A DNA stretch of 64,000 nt from G963668345 sp965226215 (GTDB lineage: Bacteria > Acidobacteriota > Terriglobia > Bryobacterales > UBA6623), in the NCBI GenBank assembly GCA_965226215.1, contig CBDDCH010000002.1:1116001-1180000 (forward strand), written 5' to 3'. Below are positions 8,804-17,943 of the stretch, one piece after another. Each line of letters starts with the position of its first letter. Position 1 is the first letter of the stretch. The position numbers and the translations under genes were made by a program. The notes beneath the pieces were generated by a model that was not told the DNA's origin, did no database searches, and saw only the letters and a list, made by a program, of their open reading frames with translations.

Positions 8804-9811
8804 ATGCATGTATTCGAATTGACTCGGGCGCTGGTCGATATCGATTCGGTCACGCCGAACGAGTTCGAGATTGGCAACTTCCTGTACGACTACTTGCGTC
8901 CACTGGCCGAAAACTACGACGGCCTGGTCGAACGGAGCGAAGTCGGGCCTCAGCGCAATAACGTGTTTGCCCGTTGGGGGGAGCCCGAGATCGTTTTCTC
9001 GACGCACATGGACACGGTGCCGCCGTTCATTCCCTCTAAGGAAGACGACGAATTCATTTGGGGCCGGGGCGCTTGCGACACGCACGGTATCGCCGCTGCG
9101 ATGATCAAGGCGCTTGAAGCTCTATTGGAAGAGGGTGTCCGGGACCTGGGAATCCTCTTTGTCGTCGGAGAAGAAGTTGATGGCGTTGGGGCGATACACT
9201 CCAATCGCGGCGCGTCGGGATCGAAATACTTAATCAATGGCGAACCGACCGAAAACAAGCTCGCCCTAGGCTCGAAGGGTGCACTGCGATTGGATCTCGA
9301 AGCCGAGGGCAAGATGGCGCATTCGGCTTACGCCGAGTTGGGTGACTCGGCGATCGACAAGTTGCTCGACAATCTCGAGTCCATACGGCGAATCGAATGG
9401 CCGGTGGACCCCGTTCTGGGCCCCGGTACCTGTAGTATCGGGACGATCGAAGGCGGACGCGCGGCCAACGTGATCTCCGACCACGCGGCGGCCGCGGTGG
9501 CCATTCGAGTGGTGTCGGACCTGGACGACGCCAAGAAACTGGCTCTGGGTGTGCTCGACGATCGCATCAAGGTGACGATCAAGACCCAGACGCCGGCTCT
9601 GCATTTGAAGGCGGTGCCGGGGTTTGAGACTACGATCGTCAAGTACACGACCGACATCCCAAAGTTGACGAATTGGGGGCAGCCGCTGCTGATCGGGCCG
9701 GGTTCTATTCACTATGCTCATACGGAGGGCGAGCGAATCCCGAAACAGGAGCTTGTCGAAGCGGTCGGCCTCTACCAGAAGCTGGTCAAACAGCTTCGGA
9801 CGGTAAACTAG
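8804..9811 (+). CDS. M20 metallopeptidase, DapE/ArgE-like
   Basis: A 335-residue zinc hydrolase of the M20 deacylase family. The first metal ligand lies in FSTHMDTVPP, the bridging Asp in GRGACDTHG, and the catalytic and ligand glutamates in VVGEEVDGVGA. The middle dimerisation lid is present (residues about 165-275). Because the neighbours are asd, dapB, dapA and dapD, with an N-succinyltransferase in the set, the most likely role is succinyl-diaminopimelate desuccinylase. The family also contains acetylornithine deacetylases and LysK, which sequence reading alone cannot exclude. It is slightly shorter than E. coli DapE. The ATG at 8804 sits at the expected distance before the conserved ELTRALVDIDSVTP start. 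Confidence 0.8.
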   Translation: MHVFELTRALVDIDSVTPNEFEIGNFLYDYLRPLAENYDGLVERSEVGPQRNNVFARWGEPEIVFSTHMDTVPPFIPSKEDDEFIWGRGACDTHGIAAAMIKALEALLEEGVRDLGILFVVGEEVDGVGAIHSNRGASGSKYLINGEPTENKLALGSKGALRLDLEAEGKMAHSAYAELGDSAIDKLLDNLESIRRIEWPVDPVLGPGTCSIGTIEGGRAANVISDHAAAAVAIRVVSDLDDAKKLALGVLDDRIKVTIKTQTPALHLKAVPGFETTIVKYTTDIPKLTNWGQPLLIGPGSIHYAHTEGERIPKQELVEAVGLYQKLVKQLRTVN

Positions 9812-10036
9812 AAACGAAAGACTAGCCGGGAGACCGGCAGCGGGTCAGTTTTCCCCGAGCTTACGGATCCTGTCTTCTCGGGGGATCCCACGCAGCGCAC
9901 AGTTTACTGAGTCTCGCAAATTATGGTGACACGACTCGTGTTCGGACGGTCGGGGCACATCATGCTGTGCCCGTGTCCGAAGTCACTGTATTTTGCAAGC
10001 CTCAACAGGCTGGTTGAATCTCCGGGTTTCTAGCGT

Positions 10037-11092
10037 ATGACGATGGACCGAAAGTTTGAAGTGGGAGTGCTGGGGGCGACCGGCATGGTCGGCCAGCAGT
10101 TTATTTGTCAGCTTCAGAACCATCCCTGGTTCGAGTTGACGTGGCTTGCGGCCAGTGGCCGCAGTGCCGGCAAGCCGTACCGCGAGGCCGCGAACTGGAC
10201 GCTGGACGGGGCGATTCCCGACAACGTCGCCGATCAGATGGTGCATGAGTCCAATCCCAATAATGCTCCCAAACTGGTTTTTTCCGCGCTCGATGCCTCG
10301 GTCGCCGGCGAGATCGAACAGGCCTTCGCGAGTGCGGGGCGCTTCGTCATTTCAAACTCCAGGAATCACCGCATGCTGGCCGACGTCCCGCTGTTGATTC
10401 CGGAAATCAATGCCGATCATCTTGGCTTGATTCCCACGCAGCGAAAGAATCGCGGCTGGAGCGGGGCGATCGTGACGAACCCCAACTGTTCGACGATCAC
10501 CTTGGCCATGGCCCTGGCGCCGCTGAAGCCGTTTGGTATCCGCAAGATCTTGGCCACGACGATGCAGGCCATTTCCGGCGCCGGCTATCCCGGACTGCCT
10601 TCGATGGACATCCTCGGCAACGTGATCCCCTACATCGGCGGCGAGGAAGAAAAAATGGAGCAGGAGACCCAGAAGATCCTCGGGGATTTCCACGCCGACA
10701 AGATCGAGCACTTGCCGGCCGAGATGAGCGCCCATTGTAACCGCGTGGGCGTCGTGGACGGCCATATGGTGGCCGTTTCGGTCGAGCTCGAACAGAGCCC
10801 GGGCGTCGAGAGTCTACTCGACGCGTTCGCCTCATTTGGCGGTGTACCCCAGGAAAAAAACCTACCCACTGCACCCCAACGACCCGTTCACGTGATGGAG
10901 CAGCCGAATCGGCCGCAGCCCCGCAAAGATCTGTTGACGGAGCGAGGGATGGCTGTCTGCGTGGGCCGAGTCCGCGAGTGCCCGGTGCTCGACTACAAGT
11001 TTGTTGTCTTGGGCCACAACACGATCCGAGGCGCTGCCGGCGCTGCCGTGCTCAACGCCGAGCTGCTGCTCAGCGAAGGTTTATTGGACTGA
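10037..11092 (+). CDS. asd: Aspartate-semialdehyde dehydrogenase
   Basis: Reduces aspartyl phosphate to aspartate semialdehyde with NADPH, the step after aspartokinase. The 351-residue protein has an N-terminal Rossmann motif LGATGMVGQQF and the active-site cysteine in VTNPNCSTITL. The long SGAGYPGLPSMDILGN segment and IPYIGGEEEKME helix place it with the archaeal/fungal-type branch rather than the E. coli Asd branch. It follows the M20 gene after about 225 bp and is likely transcribed separately. The start at 10037 (ATGACGATG) could equally be the second ATG, 6 bp later. Confidence 0.93.
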   Translation: MTMDRKFEVGVLGATGMVGQQFICQLQNHPWFELTWLAASGRSAGKPYREAANWTLDGAIPDNVADQMVHESNPNNAPKLVFSALDASVAGEIEQAFASAGRFVISNSRNHRMLADVPLLIPEINADHLGLIPTQRKNRGWSGAIVTNPNCSTITLAMALAPLKPFGIRKILATTMQAISGAGYPGLPSMDILGNVIPYIGGEEEKMEQETQKILGDFHADKIEHLPAEMSAHCNRVGVVDGHMVAVSVELEQSPGVESLLDAFASFGGVPQEKNLPTAPQRPVHVMEQPNRPQPRKDLLTERGMAVCVGRVRECPVLDYKFVVLGHNTIRGAAGAAVLNAELLLSEGLLD

Positions 11093-11430
11093 TCTTGCCG
11101 CTCGGCGCGCTGCCGGGATCTCTACGCGTGGAACTTGGGTTTCGACGGCCCGTCCTCGACCGTAGCGTGCGGAAAAAGGGTGCTACGGAAGGGAACCGGC
11201 CGCCATTCGGCCCCACAACCCTATTTGGTCGGATTCTGCCTCGCTTCATGACGGCGCATGTTAGACACACGGGTTCCCGCGGCGAAATCGTTGCGGTCGG
11301 GTGGCGTGTGGTTATACAATCGCGTCCGACAGGGGACGACGGCGGAAGTCCCGATCTTACGTTAGTGTCCACGGCCCTCAGCGCACGATTCCCCGCGGAT
11401 CAGGAACGCGTTGATTGAAAGGAACAAACG
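11093..11430. other. Intergenic region upstream of the AhpD-like gene
   Basis: No gene seen. A possible sigma70-type promoter is TTGCGG at 11291-11296 and TATACA at 11313-11318 (16-bp spacing), about 110 bp before the start of the next gene, whose AAGGA ribosome-binding site lies just upstream of ATG 11431. Confidence 0.4.
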
Positions 11431-11991
11431 ATGCCACGATTCAAACAGATCAAACATCCGGACGACCCAGAACTGAAAGCTCTGTATAAGGCGGCGATGG
11501 AGGGTGGTCTGGTGGGCACTGAGGAAGGTGTCCCCAACAATTTTGTCACCTCTCAATCCGAACGGCCGGACATTCTCGCGGCAACGTTAGTCTTTACCGA
11601 CAAGATCGTGATGCAGGGGCTGCTTCCTCCCACCGTCAAGCAGATGATCGCCATGACGATCGCCATGCAAAACAATTGCCGATATTGCACTCGGCTTCAC
11701 ACCAGTGCACTCGAGGGCATGGGAGTTTCGCACGAAGTGATCCAAAGTTGCGCCAGCGATCCGGATTTGGCCGAGCTTCCTCCCTCGCAGCGGGCGATTC
11801 TCAAGCTCGCTCTCAAGACTTCGCGAGACCCCCTGGCGGTTACCGATGATGACTTGCAGACCCTTCGAGAATTCGGGCTTAATGACGCGGAGATCATGGA
11901 AGTGGCGATGATGGCTGCTGCTGAGAACTTTTTGAACACCTGGGCGAGAGTCAGCCAAATCGCGATAGACGGGGAAGACGAACTATCCTGA
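11431..11991 (+). CDS. AhpD-like carboxymuconolactone decarboxylase family protein
   Basis: The 186-residue all-helical protein carries the AhpD-type redox site CRYCTRLHTSAL, a CxxC followed by His, within the CMD domain. AhpD-like proteins use this disulfide to support peroxide reduction; other members of the fold are decarboxylases without the CxxC. The conserved TVKQMIAMTIAMQNNC lead-in is present. The gene has its own upstream region and a good ribosome-binding site, and lies between asd and the sensor kinase. No peroxiredoxin partner is adjacent, so the substrate is unknown. Confidence 0.8.
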   Translation: MPRFKQIKHPDDPELKALYKAAMEGGLVGTEEGVPNNFVTSQSERPDILAATLVFTDKIVMQGLLPPTVKQMIAMTIAMQNNCRYCTRLHTSALEGMGVSHEVIQSCASDPDLAELPPSQRAILKLALKTSRDPLAVTDDDLQTLREFGLNDAEIMEVAMMAAAENFLNTWARVSQIAIDGEDELS

Positions 11992-12196
11992 AAGGGTGCG
12001 GCTTTGGCCCGCAACAGCGAGGTGTCTTTTTCACTTGAGGGGTTCTCACATTCGGGACTTTGTATCAAGGCCCCGCGAAAGTACGGCTTGAGCAACGGAG
12101 AGTGATGGAGCCGGCGCTGATGGCGGCCTTCGCCCATTTCATCAGTACCTGGGCCGATGGGAGCGGCATCTTGATAGACCCCCAAAGGGAATTGGC

Positions 12197-13516
12197 ATGA
12201 GCGAATCGGCTGGGCGGTTGGCCACTTCCCGTGGTTTTCAAGTTTCCATCAGCAGTCTGACGCTAGGGATTCTCTATGAAGCGGTGCTGGCGTTCTCCAG
12301 CCAAGACCGCTTGGAAACTCTATGGCCCTCCGTCTGTCAAAATGCCCGCTGGCTGATCCCCTCCCGGCGCATGGGGATCCTGCTTCGCAGTGGGGAAGCG
12401 AGCTTTGAGATCGTTGGGGGGTTCGAGTACGGCAAGTTTCAAAAGCCGGTCGACGCCCCATTCACTCCACAAAGGGATCAGTTCAAGCGCGCGCTCGCGC
12501 AAAAAAATGCTCAGTGGATCCAGAGACCCCGGGAAGCGCTTGAGGGCGAAAAGGATAATTTCAGTAAACGGCTCCTCCAGGATGATCCCGACGTACTCTT
12601 TGTCGTCCCCATGAGTATGAAAGGAAAGACGATTGGACATTTGTTGTTCGCCATGTCCTCTGTCGCGGACCGGGACCAGGCGATGTTGAATACGCTAGGT
12701 ACGATATACGCGCTGCACGTGGGGATGGCCTACACTTTGCTCCGAATCACTGAAGAGCGGAGACAGATGCAGGATCAGTTGATCATGCAAGAGAAAATGG
12801 CCTCCCTGGGCAATCTCGTGGCGGGCGTGGCCCACGAAATCAATACGCCTTTGGGATCTTTGAACAGTAATAGCGACACGATGGGGCGCATGGTCACGGC
12901 ACTGAAGTCCTCGTTGAAAGATGATGGAAAGCATCCGCGGCCGGAGCGAGCCAACAAAATCAGCCGTTTCTTGGAGGAACTGCGCGCACTGGCTGACTTC
13001 AACAAGACCGCCTCCCAGCGAATGATCGCGATTGTTACCAGCCTGCGCAGCTTTGCCCGGCTCGATCGCGCCACCGAAGATCAAGTCGACATGCATGAGG
13101 GCCTGGAAACGACGCTTACGCTGATCGAAAACCAGCTCAAGGATCGTGTCACGGTTCACAAGGACTACGCTGCGACGCCTCGGGTGAGGTGCTATCCCAG
13201 CCAGTTGAACCAGGTGTACATGAACCTGCTGCTGAATGCGAGTCAGGCCATCGAGGGCAAAGGGGACATCTATTTGAAGACCTTCGCCACAGACGATGCC
13301 GTAGCCATTGAAATCACGGACACGGGCGTTGGAATATCCGCCGAGAATCGGAGTCGAGTTTTCGATCCCGGGTTTACCACCAAGGGGGTCAAGGTGGGTA
13401 CCGGTCTTGGACTGTCAATCGTTCAGCGCATTATCGACGATCACAATGGAAAGATCGAAGTGGAAAGCCAAGTCGGCAAGGGGACTACCGTCAGGGTTTT
13501 CTTGCCTCTCTCTTAA
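12197..13516 (+). CDS. Soluble GAF-type sensor histidine kinase
   Basis: A 439-residue kinase with a GAF-like sensory region (residues about 20-180), a short coiled linker, and complete catalytic motifs: H-box GVAHEINTPLGSL, N-box LLLNASQAI, G1 DTGVGIS, F-box FDPGFTTK and G2 GTGLGLSI. I see no membrane helix, so it should sense a cytoplasmic signal. No response regulator is adjacent, so it is an orphan kinase placed just before the second aspartokinase, with about 80 bp between them. Whether it has anything to do with lysine synthesis is unknown. Confidence 0.85.
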   Translation: MSESAGRLATSRGFQVSISSLTLGILYEAVLAFSSQDRLETLWPSVCQNARWLIPSRRMGILLRSGEASFEIVGGFEYGKFQKPVDAPFTPQRDQFKRALAQKNAQWIQRPREALEGEKDNFSKRLLQDDPDVLFVVPMSMKGKTIGHLLFAMSSVADRDQAMLNTLGTIYALHVGMAYTLLRITEERRQMQDQLIMQEKMASLGNLVAGVAHEINTPLGSLNSNSDTMGRMVTALKSSLKDDGKHPRPERANKISRFLEELRALADFNKTASQRMIAIVTSLRSFARLDRATEDQVDMHEGLETTLTLIENQLKDRVTVHKDYAATPRVRCYPSQLNQVYMNLLLNASQAIEGKGDIYLKTFATDDAVAIEITDTGVGISAENRSRVFDPGFTTKGVKVGTGLGLSIVQRIIDDHNGKIEVESQVGKGTTVRVFLPLS

Positions 13517-13594
13517 AGCATCGGGGCGGACTAATGCTCGGGTGTTGGTGGAGCGGGGTTGTGCCTTAACTCGGAAGTTTACTTTGACAACGCC

Positions 13595-14968
13595 ATGATC
13601 GTCATGAAATTCGGCGGCAGCTCTCTGGAGAGCGCCGCGGCTGTCGAGAAAGTAGCCGACATCATCGGTCTCCAGGAGCACGCCGAGATCGTGGTCGTCG
13701 TCTCGGCCATGGGCAAGACGACCGACCGCCTGCTGGAGATTGCCGAGACTGCCGTCGAGGGGAGGACTGCCGAAGCCCGGCGGCTTTCCCAGGAGCTTCG
13801 CGACTACCTGGTCGGCGAGGCGAAGCAACTGGCTCCCGCGGACGCGGTGGGCGAGCTGGAGGATTTTCTCGGCAGCCACTTCCGGGAATTGGCCGAGCTC
13901 GTTGACGGACTTGCCGGCTTGGGAGAGCTGACGCCGCGCGCCATAGACGCCGTCTCGAGTTACGGCGAGAGGATGACCAGTCTTGTGATCGCCCAGGCGC
14001 TGCGGCGAAGGGGTTTCGACGCGGCCCACCTCGACGCGCGCCGGATTATGGTTACCGATGACCGCCACACACAAGCGGCGCCGATTCTCGAGCTGACCAA
14101 CGAGCGTCTGCGGGAGACCATCCTGCCGCTCCTCGCGGAAGGCAAGCTCGTCGTGATGGGAGGGTTCATCGGCTCGACGGAAGACGGTGTTACTTCGACG
14201 CTGGGCCGTGGCGGTTCCGATTTCACCGCGTCGATCGTCGGGGCGGGCTTGGGAGCTGAGGAGATACAGATCTGGACGGACGTGGACGGCGTCCTGACGG
14301 CTGACCCGTCGATCCTCCCCGGCGCACGCCGGTTGCGAGTGATGTCTTTCGACGAAGCCTCGGAATTGGCTTATTTCGGGGCCAGGGTCCTCCATCCGAG
14401 TACGATGGCGCCGGCCGTTGAGAGTAACATTCCTTTGCGCGTGCTGAACTCTCGCAAACCCGAGCAGGATGGGACTCTGATCGTCGCCGAATGTCCCCCT
14501 TCGACGGCGACGGTCAAGTCCATCGCCTACAAGGAAAGCATCACCGTCGTCGACATCTATTCCACCCGTATGTTGATGGCCCACGGATTCCTGGCGAAAA
14601 TTTTCGAGATTTTCGATCGTCACCAGACGGCGGTCGATATGGTGGCCACGACCGAGGTCAGCGTCTCGCTGACCATCGACCGCACGGATCGGCTGGTGGC
14701 GATCACCGCCGAACTCGAGAAATTCGCTGAAGTTAATCATACGTCGGGCCAGGTAATCATGTGTGTTGTGGGAGAAGACATCCGCTATACTCCGGGTATC
14801 TCGGGGAAGATCTTCAAGGCGGTCGAAGGCATCGGCGTGCGCATGATTTCTCAGGGAGCCTCTCGTTTGAACATTAGCTTCGTGATCGATGAAGCAGACC
14901 TTCAGGCGGCCGTCGAAGCCCTTCATCAAACGTTTTTCGCCGAGATTGACAAGACAGTTTTCGCTTGA
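13595..14968 (+). CDS. lysC: Aspartate kinase, copy 2
   Basis: A second monofunctional aspartokinase, 457 residues from the ATG at 13595 (MIVMKFGGSS). The frame is open back to 13559, but that extension adds nothing conserved. Catalytic landmarks are KFGGSS, SSYGERMTS, GRGGSDFTAS and IWTDVDGVLTADP; two ACT repeats follow from about residue 300 (STRMLMAHGFLAKIF and DIRYTPGISGKIF). The pattern of the ACT part differs from copy 1, suggesting a different feedback ligand. The TGA stop is 2 bp before the dapB ATG, so lysC2 and dapB are surely co-transcribed. This copy is probably the one dedicated to lysine and peptidoglycan supply. Confidence 0.93.
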   Translation: MIVMKFGGSSLESAAAVEKVADIIGLQEHAEIVVVVSAMGKTTDRLLEIAETAVEGRTAEARRLSQELRDYLVGEAKQLAPADAVGELEDFLGSHFRELAELVDGLAGLGELTPRAIDAVSSYGERMTSLVIAQALRRRGFDAAHLDARRIMVTDDRHTQAAPILELTNERLRETILPLLAEGKLVVMGGFIGSTEDGVTSTLGRGGSDFTASIVGAGLGAEEIQIWTDVDGVLTADPSILPGARRLRVMSFDEASELAYFGARVLHPSTMAPAVESNIPLRVLNSRKPEQDGTLIVAECPPSTATVKSIAYKESITVVDIYSTRMLMAHGFLAKIFEIFDRHQTAVDMVATTEVSVSLTIDRTDRLVAITAELEKFAEVNHTSGQVIMCVVGEDIRYTPGISGKIFKAVEGIGVRMISQGASRLNISFVIDEADLQAAVEALHQTFFAEIDKTVFA

Positions 14969-14970
14969 CG

Positions 14971-15690
14971 ATGCCCGAGCCCACGACAGCGGCCGGCAAC
15001 CTTGCTCTGCTCGGCTACGGAAATATGGGGCGGCTCATCGAGCAGTTGGCGCCTGAGTTCGGCTTCGACGTGACCCTCAAGCTCGACGAGTTCAACAATG
15101 TGGACGGCGCCGGCGTCACGGCCGAGAACTTCCGAGACATCGGCGTCGCAGTCGACTTTTCCATCCCCTCGGTTGTGGCGGACAACGCCGAAAAGGTTTC
15201 GCAACTGGGCGTCAACCTGGTCGTCGGCACCACGGGCTGGCTCGAGGAGCTGCCGCGCGTACGCGCTACCGTGGAGCGTGGCAAGACCGGCTTCGTCTAC
15301 GGCGCTAACTTTTCCGTGGGCGTACAGGCTTTCTACGGGATCGTCGAAGCCGCGGCCGAGATTCTGGCAAACGAAGATTCCTACGATGCCTGGGCCTACG
15401 AGGTCCACCACAAGATGAAGAAGGACGCGCCTTCCGGCACGCTGCTGCGATTGAAACAGGTCATGGAGCAGAGCGGCTACCAGCGCCCGATTGATGTCGC
15501 CAGCAACCGCGTGGGCGCGGTTCCTGGGACTCACGAGATCGGTTTCGACTCCGAGGCGGATACGATTCGTCTCGTCCACAGCGCCCGCAGCCGGGTCGGG
15601 TTCGCGCGGGGCGCGCTGCGAGCCGCCCGCTGGATCCTTGGCAAAACCGGCGTCTACGAGTTTTCTTCCGTCTGGCGCGAGATGCGTTAG
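14971..15690 (+). CDS. dapB: 4-hydroxy-tetrahydrodipicolinate reductase
   Basis: Reduces the dihydrodipicolinate precursor with NAD(P)H on the way to diaminopimelate. The 239-residue protein has an N-terminal nucleotide-binding loop LLGYGNMGRL, the family signature VHHKMKKDAPSGT carrying the catalytic His and Lys, and the GTTGW loop. The first glycine loop reads GYGNMG instead of the more common GAxGRMG. The start is the ATG at 14971, 2 bp after lysC2; a TTG 6 bp upstream would overlap it. It is followed after about 150 bp by dapA. Confidence 0.92.
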   Translation: MPEPTTAAGNLALLGYGNMGRLIEQLAPEFGFDVTLKLDEFNNVDGAGVTAENFRDIGVAVDFSIPSVVADNAEKVSQLGVNLVVGTTGWLEELPRVRATVERGKTGFVYGANFSVGVQAFYGIVEAAAEILANEDSYDAWAYEVHHKMKKDAPSGTLLRLKQVMEQSGYQRPIDVASNRVGAVPGTHEIGFDSEADTIRLVHSARSRVGFARGALRAARWILGKTGVYEFSSVWREMR

Positions 15691-15838
15691 TTTGCCGTCC
15701 GCCGTGGTGAGGCGGAGGCGCCCGAGAGGATCACGGCCCAAGCCAAGCGAAATTCACTCCGTATTCGTAGTAGGATTGATGAGCTCGAAGATTTTGGGAG
15801 CGGCCGGCCGCTCACGTAATCGCTGGAGGAGGTGAACG

Positions 15839-16738
15839 ATGTTTACCGGATGCGGCACCGCACTGGTCACTCCGTTTCGCTCCGACCTTTCGTTAGATGA
15901 AGAAGCCTTGACAGGTCTGGTACGGCGGCAGGTGGAAAGCGGCATCCACTTTCTGGTGCCCTGTGGGACGACGGGAGAAAACCCGACTCTCAACAAGCAG
16001 GAGCGTCTGCGGGTTGTCGAGATCACCCTGAAGGAAGCGAAAGGAAAGGTCCCGGTTCTAGCCGGGGCGGGAGGCTATAACACCTCGGAAGTTGTCGAGC
16101 TGGCCCGCGAGCTGGAGGCCATGGAAGTCGACGGCTTGCTCTCCGTCACTCCCTACTACAACAAGCCCACACCGGAGGGTCTTTACGAGCACTACAAAGC
16201 GATCGCCGCCGCCACCCGCCTGCCGATTGTGCTCTACAACGTTCCCAGCCGCACGGGGACGAACATTACACCGTCTACGTTGGCGCGTCTCGCTTCGATC
16301 GATAACATCGTCGGCGTCAAGGAAGCATCCGGCGACATCGGCCAGATGGCGGCCATTTTCCAGCATGTACCGAAAACGTTCTCGGTCCTTTCAGGAGACG
16401 ATTCGGTGACCCTGCCCTTGATGGCTCTAGGGGGTGTAGGAGTGATTTCCGTCGTCTCGAACGAAATCCCCGCCGAGATGTCGGCCCTTTGCGACGCCTG
16501 CTTGAAAGGTGATTTCGCCACGGCGCGAGAAATCCATCGCCGCTACCACGCTCTGATGGAAATAAATTTCGTCGAGAGCAATCCCGGTCCGGTCAAGGCG
16601 GCCCTATCGATGATGGGGCTGATACAGCCCTACTACCGGCTGCCGATGGCGCCTCCCCGGCCCCACAGCCAGGCGAAGATTTCCGCCGTCTTGGAGGAGC
16701 TGGCACTGGCCGCGCCGCTGGCGGCCTCGGGCGACTAG
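15839..16738 (+). CDS. dapA: 4-hydroxy-tetrahydrodipicolinate synthase
   Basis: Condenses pyruvate and aspartate semialdehyde in the first committed step to lysine and diaminopimelate. A 299-residue TIM barrel with the family landmarks GTTGENPTL, YYNKPTPEG, YNVPSRTG and the Schiff-base lysine in GVKEASGD. It has a very strong Shine-Dalgarno sequence GGAGGAGGT about 4 bp before the ATG at 15839. It lies in the same direction as dapB and dapD, with gaps of about 150 and 180 bp. Confidence 0.95.
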   Translation: MFTGCGTALVTPFRSDLSLDEEALTGLVRRQVESGIHFLVPCGTTGENPTLNKQERLRVVEITLKEAKGKVPVLAGAGGYNTSEVVELARELEAMEVDGLLSVTPYYNKPTPEGLYEHYKAIAAATRLPIVLYNVPSRTGTNITPSTLARLASIDNIVGVKEASGDIGQMAAIFQHVPKTFSVLSGDDSVTLPLMALGGVGVISVVSNEIPAEMSALCDACLKGDFATAREIHRRYHALMEINFVESNPGPVKAALSMMGLIQPYYRLPMAPPRPHSQAKISAVLEELALAAPLAASGD

Positions 16739-16919
16739 CCGGCGCACAAGCCTGCTCGGCGGACTTGATGCTTGCACCGGGTTTCGACCTCCTGACAAAC
16801 TATCCACAGAAGCCTTCGTGAAGAGTCAGGGTTTCACCAGAAGTCGTAGCGCAGGGCTCGGCGCCGTTCCCGAGACCTGCGGCTGTTTCTTTCGCAGATG
16901 AGCTTTACACTCACTACCT

Positions 16920-17759
16920 ATGCTTGAGAGCGTCATCAATCAACTGTTCGAAAAGAACCCCGAAGAATACGACCACCAGGACATGGAGCACTTCCACGAG
17001 TTCAAGCGGGCGTTGAACTCCGGAGAGGCGCGAGCGGCTGAACCCGACTTGGGCTCGCCGCACGGCTGGCGGGTGAACCCCTGGGTGAAACGCGGGATTC
17101 TGGTCGGTTTTCGGATGGGCAGAACCGTCGACATGTCGCCCGGCGGCGGCGGGTTTTCGTTTTTTGACAAATCGACGTTTCCCACCAAAGATGTCGGCCT
17201 AGGAGATGGCGTGCGCATCGTCCCCGGCGGTTCGAGCATCCGGGACGGCGCCTACATCGGGAAAAGCGTTACCTGTATGCCGCCGATGTACGTCAACGTC
17301 GGAGCCTACGTCGGCGATGGCACGATGGTCGACTCGCACGCCCTGGTGGGAAGCTGCGCTCAGATCGGCAAACAGTGCCACCTCAGTGCCGCGGCCCAGA
17401 TCGGAGGCGTGCTGGAGCCTGTCGGTGCGCTCCCGGTGGTCGTCGAAGACAATGTCTTAGTGGGGGGGAACTGCGGGGTCTACGAAGGCACGATCGTTAA
17501 GAGGCGTTGCGTTTTGGGCGCCGGAGTTATCTTGACCCGGTCGACCCCGGTTTACGACCTCGTTCACGAAACCATCTACCGAGCTGAGGCCGACAGTCCT
17601 TTGGTGATTCCCGAAGACGCCGTCGTTGTAGCCGGTTCACGCGCCATCACCGCCGGCGTCGGCCAGGCGTGGAACCTTTCGCTTTACACGCCCGTGATCG
17701 TCAAATACCGCGACGAGAAAACTGACCAACGGATTCAGTTGGAAGAGTTGCTGCGCTAG
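16920..17759 (+). CDS. dapD: Tetrahydrodipicolinate N-succinyltransferase
   Basis: A 279-residue left-handed parallel beta-helix acyltransferase. Hexapeptide repeats run from about residue 95 to 200 (IRDGAYIGKSV, VNVGAYVGDGT, LVGGNCGVYEG), and the N-terminal helical domain and the MPPMYVN segment match DapD rather than the acetyltransferase DapH. It transfers succinyl from succinyl-CoA, which implies the succinylase branch and supports the DapE assignment of the M20 gene at 8804. It is the last gene of the lysine set here, and it converges with lon. The aminotransferase (dapC), dapF and lysA are not in the window. Confidence 0.94.
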   Translation: MLESVINQLFEKNPEEYDHQDMEHFHEFKRALNSGEARAAEPDLGSPHGWRVNPWVKRGILVGFRMGRTVDMSPGGGGFSFFDKSTFPTKDVGLGDGVRIVPGGSSIRDGAYIGKSVTCMPPMYVNVGAYVGDGTMVDSHALVGSCAQIGKQCHLSAAAQIGGVLEPVGALPVVVEDNVLVGGNCGVYEGTIVKRRCVLGAGVILTRSTPVYDLVHETIYRAEADSPLVIPEDAVVVAGSRAITAGVGQAWNLSLYTPVIVKYRDEKTDQRIQLEELLR

Positions 17760-17943
17760 CGGAGAGGGTGTAGGCGCCAAGGCAGCGTCTCGCTAGTTTG
17801 GTGTTGCCTGCCCCACGGTTGCGGGTTCGTCATACGCAACGAGTCTGCTCTGGGCGCCTGTCCCAGGTGATGTACCGCGGGCTGCTAGCGGATGCAGAAC
17901 TCGATCCGCGCGGAGGCGAGAGCCGGCCCTTGTTGGCGGCGGT

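Noticed and set aside
9812..10036. A lysine riboswitch or other leader RNA before asd
   Set aside because: Short GC hairpins are present (GCCGGGAGACCGGC, CCCCGAG/CTCGGGG), but the multi-helix lysine riboswitch core is not recognisable.
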